Of a DNA stretch of 33,477 nt, positions 6,557 through 14,822 are shown piece after piece. The notes below the pieces were generated by a model. It did not search any database, was not told the DNA's origin, and was given only the letters and a program-made list of their open reading frames with translations. The stretch spans positions 1 through 33,477 of the forward strand of contig JAMPGO010000012.1 of NCBI GenBank assembly GCA_023663905.1, given 5' to 3'. Numbering within the stretch: the first letter of the stretch is position 1; every line of letters begins with the position of its first letter. This DNA comes from Ruminococcus flavefaciens. Lineage in GTDB: Bacteria; Bacillota; Clostridia; Oscillospirales; Ruminococcaceae. A program made the translations under genes and the position numbers.

Positions 6557-7663
6557 ATGTCTTTATTTAATCAATCAGAAAAGGCTTATCTTATGCTTGC
6601 CGACGGTCAGGTATTCGAGGGCAGAAGCTTCGGCGCAAAGGGTACTGTAATCGGCGAGGTTGTCTTTACGACAGGACTTACAGGCTATCAGGAAACGCTT
6701 ACCGACCCCAGTTATTACGGGCAGATTGTAACGCAGACTTTTCCGCTTATCGGCAACTACGGAGTGAACAGCGCAGACAACGAGTCCGCAGAATCATACG
6801 TCAGCGGATATATTGTCCGTGAGTGGTGCAATGCTCCGTCAAATTTCCGTTGCGAGGGCAATATAAACGACTTCCTTGTGAAGCACAACATCATCGGTAT
6901 CTGCAATATCGATACACGTCGCCTTACACGCACAATCCGTGAGGCAGGTGTTATGAACGGCATTATCACGACTGAAAACGTTTACGAGAACAGGGACGAG
7001 CTTCTTGAGAAAATCCGTGCATTCAGGATAACAAATGCCGTAAGGACTGTCACTGCGCCTGAAATCCGCACATATAATCCCGAGCAGAAGAAATTCAGGG
7101 TTGTGCTGTTCGATTTCGGCTACAAGCGCAATATCCGTCAGGAACTTGTGAAGCGTGGCTGTGAGGTTATTGTCGTTCCCGCAAATACAACGGCGGAGCA
7201 GGTAAGGGAAATCGCTCCCGACGGAATTATGTTCTCCAACGGACCGGGAGACCCGTCAGAAAATACTGAGGTTATCGCCAATATCAGGGAAATTCAGAAG
7301 CTCGGAATCCCGATTTTCGGCATATGTCTCGGTCATCAGCTTATGGCGCTTGCAAACGGCGGTAAGACCGAGAAGCTCAAGTACGGTCATCGTGGAGCTA
7401 ATCAGCCTGTTATCGACCTCGAAAGCGGTCTGACATACGTTACAAGCCAGAATCACGGCTATGCGGTTATCGGCGAAAGCATTGACCCTGCTGTCGGTCA
7501 CGTCTCGCATATCAATGCCAACGACAAGACCTGCGAGGGCATACGCTACACGGCTGTCAACGCAAGAACGGTACAGTTTCACCCCGAAGCTCACGGCGGT
7601 CCGCTTGATACTGCATACCTTTTTGATGAATTTATAGAGACTATGGAAAGGGCTGGTGAATGA
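6557..7663 (+). CDS. carA: Carbamoyl-phosphate synthase small (glutaminase) subunit
   Basis: It hydrolyses glutamine and passes ammonia to CarB for carbamoyl-phosphate, used for pyrimidines and arginine. The 368-residue protein has the N-terminal CPSase-small domain (about 8-145; FTTGLTGYQETLTDPSYYGQI is typical in content) and a C-terminal class I glutamine amidotransferase domain. The triad is Cys257 in GICLGH, His342 and Glu344 in QFHPEA. An 86-bp gap separates it from pyrF, and I see no convincing promoter or terminator there. A GAAAGGA about 8 nt before the ATG supports the start. Confidence 0.96.
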   Translation: MSLFNQSEKAYLMLADGQVFEGRSFGAKGTVIGEVVFTTGLTGYQETLTDPSYYGQIVTQTFPLIGNYGVNSADNESAESYVSGYIVREWCNAPSNFRCEGNINDFLVKHNIIGICNIDTRRLTRTIREAGVMNGIITTENVYENRDELLEKIRAFRITNAVRTVTAPEIRTYNPEQKKFRVVLFDFGYKRNIRQELVKRGCEVIVVPANTTAEQVREIAPDGIMFSNGPGDPSENTEVIANIREIQKLGIPIFGICLGHQLMALANGGKTEKLKYGHRGANQPVIDLESGLTYVTSQNHGYAVIGESIDPAVGHVSHINANDKTCEGIRYTAVNARTVQFHPEAHGGPLDTAYLFDEFIETMERAGE

Positions 7664-7664
7664 T

Positions 7665-10600
7665 ATGCCATTGAGAAGTGATATAAAGAAAGTGCTTGTA
7701 ATCGGCTCAGGACCAATCGTTATAGGACAGGCTGCCGAATTTGACTACGCAGGCACTCAGGCTTGCCGAGCATTGAAGCAGGAGGGACTTGAAGTTGTCC
7801 TGATTAACTCCAACCCTGCGACTATTATGACTGACAAGGCTATGGCGGACAAGGTATATATTGAACCGCTTACGCTTGATGTCGTAAAGAGAATCATCGA
7901 AATCGAACAGCCCGACAGTCTGCTTTCAACTCTCGGAGGACAGACAGGTCTTACGCTGTCAATGCAGTTAGCGGAAGAAGGATTCCTTGAATCCCATAAC
8001 GTCAAGCTTCTCGGTGCTGACCCTGAGACAATCCACAAGGCAGAGGACAGACAGGCTTTCAAGGATACTATGGAGAAAATCGGCGAACCCTGCATTCCGT
8101 CAAAGGTAGTTGAAACGGTTGAGGACGCTATGGATTTCGCACAGGTTATCGGTTACCCTGTAATCGTCCGTCCTGCATTCACACTCGGAGGTACAGGCGG
8201 AGGAATCGCATACAGCGAAGCCGAACTGCACGAGATTGCAACAAACGGTCTCCGTCTCTCTCCTATTACTCAGATACTTGTTGAGAAGTGCATAAGCGGT
8301 TGGAAGGAAATCGAGTTTGAAGTTATCCGTGACGGCAAGGGCAATGTCATCACCGTCTGCTCTATGGAGAACTTCGACCCTGTAGGCGTTCACACGGGCG
8401 ACAGTATTGTTATCGCTCCTGCCGTTACGCTCAGCGACAGAGAGTACCAGATGTTGAGAACCGCCGCAATAAATATCATCAAGGAACTTAAAGTTGAGGG
8501 TGGCTGTAACTGCCAGTTTGCGCTTCACCCGACAAGCTTCGAGTACGCTGTTATTGAAGTAAATCCACGAGTTTCACGCTCATCCGCACTTGCTTCAAAG
8601 GCAACAGGCTATCCGATTGCAAAGACGGCGGCAAAAATAGCTATCGGCTATACTCTCGATGAGATTATCAATCAGGTTACGGGCAAAACCTATGCCTGCT
8701 TTGAACCTGCCCTTGACTACGTGGTAATCAAATTCCCGAAATGGGCATTCGACAAGTTTGTATATGCTAAAAGAACTCTCGGTACGCAGATGAAGGCAAC
8801 GGGCGAGGTTATGGCTATCGGCACGAGTTTTGAGCAGGCTATGATGAAGGCTGTCCGCTCGATTGAACTCGGTCTCGATACGATGAGTATGAAGAAATTC
8901 GCCGATATGACAAGGAAACAGCTTCTTGAAAAGCTTCACGATATTGATGACGAACGTTCGTTCGTGGTATTTGAATCGCTCAAAAAGGGAATCACTCCCG
9001 AAGAAATCCACGAAATCACGAAGATTGACAACTGGTTTTTATATAAGCTCCTCAATCTGGTTGAGCTGGAAAAATGGCTTGCAGAGGGTGAACTTACGGA
9101 AGAAAAGTACGATATGGCTAAGCAGTACGGCTATCTTGACAGCACTATCGAGCGACTTTCGGGACAGAAATGCCCTAAGCACAAGTCCGCAGTCTTTAAA
9201 ATGGTTGATACCTGCGCAGGCGAATTTAAGGCGGAAACTCCGTATTTCTATTCAACTTTCGATGATGAGAACGAAGCCGAGCAGTTTATTGAACGTCAGA
9301 ATACAGGCAAGAAAAAGGTTATCGTTTTCGGCTCAGGTCCTATAAGAATCGGTCAGGGCATTGAGTTCGACTACTGCTCCGTACACTGTGTATGGACTCT
9401 TAAAGAGCTGGGCTATGAAGCCGTAATCTGCAACAACAATCCCGAGACAGTCTCGACGGATTTCGATACAGGCGACCGCCTTTATTTTGACCCGCTCACA
9501 AAAGAGGACGTTGAGGCTATCATCGAGACTGAAAAGCCCTACGGTGTTGTTGTGCAGTTCGGCGGACAGACTGCAATCAAGCTTACACGTCATCTTTCCG
9601 ATATGGGTGTGAATATTCTCGGAACATCGGCGGATATGATTGACGCAGCAGAGGACAGGGAACGTTTTGACGAGGTGCTTGAAAAGTGCGGAATCCCACG
9701 ACCAGCAGGTCACACGGTTATGACTACGGAGGAGGCTGTTGAAGCTGCTGAACAGCTCGGCTATCCTGTACTGCTCCGTCCGTCCTACGTTCTCGGCGGT
9801 CAGAATATGATTATCGCTCACTCAAAAGCCGACGTTATCGAGTATATGGGAATCATCACAAGCCATATGATTGAGAATCCTGTACTTATTGACAAATATA
9901 TGATGGGTACGGAGGTTGAGGTTGACGCAATCTGCGACGGCGAGGACTTTCTCATTCCCGGAATTATGGAGCATATTGAGCGTGCAGGAGTGCATTCGGG
10001 CGACTCTATTTCAATCTATCCCGCACAGCACCTTTCCGAGAGAATCAAGCGCATTATCGTTGAATACACACGCAAGCTCGCAAAGGAACTCAACGTTATC
10101 GGTCTTGTAAATATCCAGTACGTTGTTTATAATCACGAGGTATTTGTAATCGAGGTAAATCCACGTTCATCGAGAACCGTGCCGTATATCAGCAAGGTTA
10201 CGGGCATACCAATGGTTGACATCGCAACAAAAATTATGTTCGGCGCAAAGCTGAAGGATATGGGCTACGAGAGCGGACTTTATCCGTCGGGCGATTATGT
10301 TGCGGTAAAAGTCCCTGTATTCTCATTCGAGAAGCTCACGGACGTTGATACAATGCTTGGTCCTGAGATGAAGTCAACAGGCGAGTGCCTTGGAATCGGC
10401 AGGAATCTTGAGGACGCACTTCTCAAAGGACTTATCGCCGCAGGATTCGACCTCAAGAGAGAGGGCGGAGTGCTTATTTCCGTGCGTGATTCAGACAAGC
10501 GAGAGATACTTCCGATTGCGGATAAATTCGAGCAGATGGGCTTTGAACTCTATGCAACATCAGGTACGCAGAGCTGTCTGACAAGAAATATGATTGCCTC

Positions 10601-10856
10601 GCACCTTGTCCGCAAGATTTCCGACGGCGAGCCTAACGTTGTAACTCTGCTGGAGAGCGGAAAAATCCACTATGTCATCTCAACTTCCGCAAAGGGCAGA
10701 CTTCCCGAGAGAGACAGCGTAAAAATGCGCCGTAAGTCCATTGAGCGTTCTATTTGCAGTCTCACGGCGATTGATACGGCAAAATCGCTTGTAAAAGTCC
10801 TTGAATCGGGCAGAACTATCAAGGATGTTGAGCTTATCGACATCACCAAAATCTGA
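7665..10856 (+). CDS. carB: Carbamoyl-phosphate synthase large subunit
   Basis: It joins bicarbonate, ammonia and two ATP into carbamoyl phosphate. At 1063 residues it is full length. Each half carries an ATP-grasp unit: VLVIGSGPIVIGQAAEFDYAG near residue 10 begins the first, and the second begins with VIVFGSGPIRIGQGIEFDY near 550. The last 140 residues form the MGS-like allosteric domain. The start at 7665 (MPLRSDIKKV) matches the usual N-terminus of the family and lies one base after the carA stop. An in-frame GTG at 7656 overlaps carA and is less likely. carB closes the pyr operon; the next promoter follows immediately. Confidence 0.97.
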   Translation: MPLRSDIKKVLVIGSGPIVIGQAAEFDYAGTQACRALKQEGLEVVLINSNPATIMTDKAMADKVYIEPLTLDVVKRIIEIEQPDSLLSTLGGQTGLTLSMQLAEEGFLESHNVKLLGADPETIHKAEDRQAFKDTMEKIGEPCIPSKVVETVEDAMDFAQVIGYPVIVRPAFTLGGTGGGIAYSEAELHEIATNGLRLSPITQILVEKCISGWKEIEFEVIRDGKGNVITVCSMENFDPVGVHTGDSIVIAPAVTLSDREYQMLRTAAINIIKELKVEGGCNCQFALHPTSFEYAVIEVNPRVSRSSALASKATGYPIAKTAAKIAIGYTLDEIINQVTGKTYACFEPALDYVVIKFPKWAFDKFVYAKRTLGTQMKATGEVMAIGTSFEQAMMKAVRSIELGLDTMSMKKFADMTRKQLLEKLHDIDDERSFVVFESLKKGITPEEIHEITKIDNWFLYKLLNLVELEKWLAEGELTEEKYDMAKQYGYLDSTIERLSGQKCPKHKSAVFKMVDTCAGEFKAETPYFYSTFDDENEAEQFIERQNTGKKKVIVFGSGPIRIGQGIEFDYCSVHCVWTLKELGYEAVICNNNPETVSTDFDTGDRLYFDPLTKEDVEAIIETEKPYGVVVQFGGQTAIKLTRHLSDMGVNILGTSADMIDAAEDRERFDEVLEKCGIPRPAGHTVMTTEEAVEAAEQLGYPVLLRPSYVLGGQNMIIAHSKADVIEYMGIITSHMIENPVLIDKYMMGTEVEVDAICDGEDFLIPGIMEHIERAGVHSGDSISIYPAQHLSERIKRIIVEYTRKLAKELNVIGLVNIQYVVYNHEVFVIEVNPRSSRTVPYISKVTGIPMVDIATKIMFGAKLKDMGYESGLYPSGDYVAVKVPVFSFEKLTDVDTMLGPEMKSTGECLGIGRNLEDALLKGLIAAGFDLKREGGVLISVRDSDKREILPIADKFEQMGFELYATSGTQSCLTRNMIASHLVRKISDGEPNVVTLLESGKIHYVISTSAKGRLPERDSVKMRRKSIERSICSLTAIDTAKSLVKVLESGRTIKDVELIDITKI

Positions 10857-10857
10857 C

Positions 10858-10886
10858 TTGACTAATTCCGCCGTACGTGATATAAT
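10858..10886 (+). promoter_or_regulatory. Sigma-A promoter of the mrp gene
   Basis: TTGACT (10858-10863), a 17-bp spacer and TATAAT (10881-10886) lie right behind the carB stop codon. Confidence 0.85.
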
Positions 10887-10922
10887 ATAATTATCATAAA
10901 TAAAAAGGAGAATTTATTAAAT

Positions 10923-11747
10923 ATGAGCGAATGTACACACGATTGTTCAAGCTGTGGAAGCAGCTGTTCCGACAGAACCGAACCGCAGAGCTTTCTTGAA
11001 AAGCCCAATGCGCTCAGCAAAATCGGCAAGGTTATCGGCATTGTCAGCGGTAAAGGCGGAGTAGGTAAAACTATGGTTTCATCTATGCTTGCCGTTTCAA
11101 TGCAGAGAATGGGCAAAAATGTCGGACTTCTTGACGCTGACATCACAGGTCCGTCCGTTCCGAAGGCATTCGGAATCCACGGACAGGCGGAGGCTTGCGA
11201 GTTCGGTATTATGCCGAAAAAAAGCAAAATGGGCATCGATGTTATGTCGATAAATCTGCTCCTTGAAAACGAAAGCGACCCTGTTGTGTGGCGTGGTCCT
11301 GTTATTGCGGGTGTTGTTAAGCAGTTCTGGACGGACGTAATCTGGAAGGACGTTGACTATCTCTTTGTCGATATGCCTCCCGGAACAGGCGACGTTCCGC
11401 TGACTGTTTTCCAGTCGCTTCCCGTTGACGGTATCGTTATTGTAACTTCACCGCAGGAGCTTGTCTCGATGATTGTTGAAAAGGCGGTTAAAATGGCGAA
11501 GCTTATGAATATCCCGATTCTCGGAATCGTTGAGAATATGAGCTATTTTGAATGCCCTGACTGCGGAAAGAAGCACAAGATTTACGGCGACAGCCATATC
11601 GAGGAAATCGCAAAGGAATACGGTATTCCCGTTCTTGCGCAGATTCCTGTTGATACTCAGCTTGCAAAGCACTGCGACAACGGCACAATCGAACTCTATG
11701 AGGGCGACTGGATGGACTGCGCTGTCAGTCAGATTGCAAATATCTGA
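10923..11747 (+). CDS. mrp: Mrp/NBP35-type Fe-S cluster carrier P-loop ATPase
   Basis: This cytoplasmic ATPase of the Mrp/ApbC family binds a transferable iron-sulfur cluster and helps load Fe-S proteins. The 274-residue protein has the deviant Walker A motif GKGGVGKT at 43-50. DADITGPS (71-78) and VDMPPGTGD (149-157) are the other nucleotide-site segments. The CPDC pair at 211-214 is the expected cluster-bridging motif at the dimer interface. A second Cys set (4, 8, 11, 15) in the first 15 residues resembles the N-terminal ferredoxin-like extension of NBP35-type members, though shortened. It has its own promoter and terminator and so is probably monocistronic. The SD (GGAG) is rather far, 12 nt, from the ATG. 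Confidence 0.93.
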   Translation: MSECTHDCSSCGSSCSDRTEPQSFLEKPNALSKIGKVIGIVSGKGGVGKTMVSSMLAVSMQRMGKNVGLLDADITGPSVPKAFGIHGQAEACEFGIMPKKSKMGIDVMSINLLLENESDPVVWRGPVIAGVVKQFWTDVIWKDVDYLFVDMPPGTGDVPLTVFQSLPVDGIVIVTSPQELVSMIVEKAVKMAKLMNIPILGIVENMSYFECPDCGKKHKIYGDSHIEEIAKEYGIPVLAQIPVDTQLAKHCDNGTIELYEGDWMDCAVSQIANI

Positions 11748-11756
11748 GCGATTAAT

Positions 11757-11789
11757 AAATCCCTGCAAAAAAGCGGGGATTTTATTTTT
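11757..11789 (+). terminator. Intrinsic terminator after mrp
   Basis: AAATCCCTGC (11757-11766) pairs with GCGGGGATTT (11773-11782), with one G-T pair, around a loop of six A, followed by TATTTTT. Confidence 0.9.
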
Positions 11790-11897
11790 ATGAATATACA
11801 CGGATAAAATCGGAAAAATACTCATTGGACAATTTATAGAAAAAGCGTTTTATTTTCTTTGCCGATTATTAAAAACGCTGAAAATCCGATTTCCTGC

Positions 11898-11931
11898 TTG
11901 ACATAATTTGTCATAAATGATATAATGTCAA
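11898..11931 (+). promoter_or_regulatory. Promoter of the yfhO-like gene with overlapping inverted repeats
   Basis: TTGACA (11898-11903) and TATAAT (11921-11926) are perfect boxes with a 17-bp spacer. TGACA-TAATT-TGTCA (11899-11913) is a short palindrome over the -35 box. TTGACAT (11898-11904) is also repeated inverted as ATGTCAA (11925-11931), enclosing the whole promoter. A repressor site is possible but inferred. About 110 bases upstream (11790-11897) are AT-rich with nothing I can name. Confidence 0.8.
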
Positions 11932-11960
11932 AGGAATTTATAACAAAAGAGGTGAGTCTT

Positions 11961-12026
11961 ATGAATAATCAGAACATTCGGGCTTCTGCCGTTGACATAA
12001 ATGTTTTCTGCCGGAATATCCTGTAA
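11961..12026 (+). CDS. Possible 21-residue leader peptide
   Basis: An ATG at 11961 has a strong AAGAGGTGAG ribosome binding site 5-7 nt upstream and opens a 21-codon frame beginning MNNQNIRASAVDI and ending CRNIL, stop TAA at 12024. It lies between a perfect promoter and the YfhO-family gene, whose own ATG is 46 nt after this stop. I see no run of a single amino acid to suggest classical attenuation, and no terminator between them. It may be a leader or small protein, or an SD-like coincidence. Confidence 0.45.
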   Translation: MNNQNIRASAVDINVFCRNIL

Positions 12027-12072
12027 AATCCGCTTTTTTCACTGAAAATTCTGCAAAAAGGAAAACATTACT

Positions 12073-14784
12073 ATGGGTAAAAAAATAATCAAATCTGTCT
12101 CGCCTTATCTTATAGTTTCCGTGATTTCCCTGATAATCGGTCTGATGATGTTCAGGGCAAGGGAAATATATCCTATGGGCGAGAAAAGCGTACTGTGTAT
12201 GGATTTATGGGGACAGTATTTTTCGATGTACGTCAACAACAAGCAGGCGGACAGCATTGCCGATATGATGTATTCGTGGAACGGAGGCTTCGGCTTCAAC
12301 AACTGGGCGCAGAGTGCGTACTACTGCAACAGCATTTTCCTGCTCCTGTTCAAGATACTTCCCGTTGAAGCTCTGGTAAAAGCTCTCTGCGTATTCGTCC
12401 TGCTGAAATTCGCATTCAGCGCCTCGGCATTCCTTGCGTATATGCGCTATAAAGTCAAGGACGGCTCGCTTGTGTTCTCAATGGTCAGCGCTGTGGCTTA
12501 TTCGGTATGCGCCTATATGCTGGCTTATCTCTCGCAGTTTATGTGGACGGACGTTGTTATTTACACTCCGCTCGTTATGCTGGGACTGGAAAAAATCATC
12601 AACGAACGAAAACCGCTGATGTATACCCTGATTCTCGCAGTCACGCTTATATCCAACTTCTATGTCGGCTATGCGGTATGCATTTTCTGCGTGCTGTATT
12701 TCATAAGTCAGACCGCTGTGAAGCTGACTATCGAGAAAAACGATAAGAAAATCCGCATAGGCAACAAGAAAAACGTCCTCAGTTCTATCATCAAATTCAC
12801 CGTTTCATCTCTGATTGCAGGTGCGCTCTCGGCTTTTGTGATAATCCCTGTTTATATGGCTATATCAAACACAATCGCTTCCGAAAGCACTTTCCCTGAG
12901 GAGTTCAAATGGTATCACAGCCTCACGACTGTATTGCAGGACTTAATGCCCGAGCAACCGCTTCATCAAGGCTATGTCGGCGCAAATATCTTCTCGGGAA
13001 CAGTCCTCTTTATAAGTATACCCGTATACTTTGTAAGCAAGAGATTTCCGCTTAAAGAACGAGTTGCGGACTATATCGTTGCGGTTCTGCTCATTTTCTC
13101 GCTCAACTGCAATTACCTCGACTATATCTGGCACGGCTTCCACTTCCCGAACCAGCTTCCTGCAAGGTGGAGCTTCCTTGTGTCGTTCTTCCTGATTATG
13201 ATGAGCTGTAAAGGCTTGTGCGCTCTTAAAGATATTTCCATACCAAGGGCAATAATCGGCTCTGTTGCAGGGCTTGCCGTTTTCTTCCTGACAGCAAACG
13301 GAGCAGGCGGCGGCGAAAAGATTGACATATCAACCACAACGCTTGTTATTGTTATATCATTTGCCGTTGCGGTTATAGCAATCAGCATTCTTTCTTATCA
13401 GAAAAAGAAAAAAGCCGAAGAATCCGAGAATGCCGAGCCTATTGAGGAAGCGCCTGCTGAGAATAACGGCGGTAAATTCAGAATCACCAGAAAAAGTATC
13501 GCACTTGCGGTATCGGTTGTTATGGCTTGCGTGATTGTATTCGATTCGGGCAGTAATTTCATTGACGTATCGCAGTTTGAGGGAGAAAACGGTACTCTCG
13601 TAAGCGATGAGAAAAGCTATACCAATGCGCTTGTGAAGTCCTATAATTACGGCAATCAGTGGAAGAGCGGTGATGACGATTTCTATCGTGTTGAAGCCAA
13701 TAACGGTCACACATTCAACTGCTCGATGACAGGCGATTATCACGGCATAAGATATTACTCGTCAACAATGAACGGCAATGTATTCAGATTCCTCAAGTTT
13801 ATGGGCAACCGTGTATATGCAGACAAGGTAAGCACTGTATATTCGCTCTGCTCGCCTGTCCAGAACAGTCTTTTCGGATTGAAATACTTTATGGACTTTG
13901 ACAGGTATCTCAACAATGTCGTTCCCGATATGACAATGCTTGAAGCTTCCGACGAGGGCAATTTCTTTGAAAATCCCACAGCGCTTCCCATTGCATATGC
14001 GGTTTCGGGCGATGTCCTGAGCTATGAAGTAGACGACCAGATACGTCCTTTCTATAATCAGAATAAGCTTGTAAATGCGATGTACGGCGAGGAAATCAAT
14101 CCCTACAGGGAATGCCCCGTTGAGCTTGTGACGGAGAACGTTGAGCTTATGGAGAGCGATGACTGGAATACGAATTTCTTCACAAACAGCACAGGTCAAC
14201 CGTCGGTTTTCCACTATACGTTTACGGCAGAAGAGGACGGCGCATATTTCATCGAGCATAATTTCAGGGCAGGAACAATCCACGTTACGGGCGAGAATAT
14301 TGACAAAAGCCTCGGAACTGCTCAGGCTATGGAATATCTCGGCAAGCTTGCTCCGGGTGCTGTGGTCAATGTTGAAGTCACGCTGGAGGGTATCGGTCTC
14401 GGCTGTTATGGTCTCAACATCTATAAGCTTGACAATGAAGCCTGGCAGACGGCTTACAACAAGCTTTCGGCTCATTCGCTTGACGTGACGGAGTTCAAAA
14501 CCACAAGCATTACAGGCACTATCAATATGGACAAGCCGGGTGTTATGTTTGCGAGCATTTCGCAGGACGGTGGCTGGAGCGTTTACTGCGACGGCGAAAA
14601 GGTTGATACGTACAGCATTATGGATACGTTCGTGGGTGCGAATATTCCGAAGGGTACGCATACAATTGAGCTGAAATACAGCGTTCCGGGACTTACTGCG
14701 GGACTTGTGATTTCCCTTGTGGCTCTTGCGGTTCTTATTGCGCTGACTGTAATCGACAGGGAAAAAAGTAAAAAGACTGAATAA
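12073..14784 (+). CDS. YfhO-family membrane protein (GT-C-like glycosyltransferase fold)
   Basis: The large polytopic protein (903 residues) has an N-terminal membrane half with about a dozen helices (8-460) and a further helix near 478-495. An extracellular beta-rich domain (about 500-865) follows, then a final helix (about 875-895). The first outer loop carries MDLWGQYF, matching the conserved Asp region that YfhO proteins share with GT-C glycosyltransferases. B. subtilis YfhO is linked to sugar modification of lipoteichoic acid, so decoration of a surface polymer is plausible here; that is inference. The stretch 440-470 is a Lys/Glu-rich cytoplasmic linker. It is read from the 11898 promoter and ends at a strong terminator. 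Confidence 0.85.
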   Translation: MGKKIIKSVSPYLIVSVISLIIGLMMFRAREIYPMGEKSVLCMDLWGQYFSMYVNNKQADSIADMMYSWNGGFGFNNWAQSAYYCNSIFLLLFKILPVEALVKALCVFVLLKFAFSASAFLAYMRYKVKDGSLVFSMVSAVAYSVCAYMLAYLSQFMWTDVVIYTPLVMLGLEKIINERKPLMYTLILAVTLISNFYVGYAVCIFCVLYFISQTAVKLTIEKNDKKIRIGNKKNVLSSIIKFTVSSLIAGALSAFVIIPVYMAISNTIASESTFPEEFKWYHSLTTVLQDLMPEQPLHQGYVGANIFSGTVLFISIPVYFVSKRFPLKERVADYIVAVLLIFSLNCNYLDYIWHGFHFPNQLPARWSFLVSFFLIMMSCKGLCALKDISIPRAIIGSVAGLAVFFLTANGAGGGEKIDISTTTLVIVISFAVAVIAISILSYQKKKKAEESENAEPIEEAPAENNGGKFRITRKSIALAVSVVMACVIVFDSGSNFIDVSQFEGENGTLVSDEKSYTNALVKSYNYGNQWKSGDDDFYRVEANNGHTFNCSMTGDYHGIRYYSSTMNGNVFRFLKFMGNRVYADKVSTVYSLCSPVQNSLFGLKYFMDFDRYLNNVVPDMTMLEASDEGNFFENPTALPIAYAVSGDVLSYEVDDQIRPFYNQNKLVNAMYGEEINPYRECPVELVTENVELMESDDWNTNFFTNSTGQPSVFHYTFTAEEDGAYFIEHNFRAGTIHVTGENIDKSLGTAQAMEYLGKLAPGAVVNVEVTLEGIGLGCYGLNIYKLDNEAWQTAYNKLSAHSLDVTEFKTTSITGTINMDKPGVMFASISQDGGWSVYCDGEKVDTYSIMDTFVGANIPKGTHTIELKYSVPGLTAGLVISLVALAVLIALTVIDREKSKKTE

Positions 14785-14787
14785 ATT

Positions 14788-14817
14788 AAGGCGGAGAATA
14801 ATCTCCGCCTTTTGTTT
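14788..14817 (+). terminator. Terminator between convergent genes
   Basis: AAGGCGGAGA (14788-14797) and TCTCCGCCTT (14802-14811) form a perfect 10-bp stem with a 4-nt loop, followed by TTGTTT on the plus strand. It also lies just past the end of the minus-strand GH44 gene and may serve both. Confidence 0.9.
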
Positions 14818-14822
14818 GATTA

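Noticed and set aside
7656-7664. GTG start for carB
   Set aside because: It overlaps carA, and the family N-terminus begins at the ATG at 7665.
13762-14661. 299-codon minus-strand frame opposite the yfhO-like gene
   Set aside because: It has no ribosome site or family match and is fully inside a recognisable gene on the other strand.
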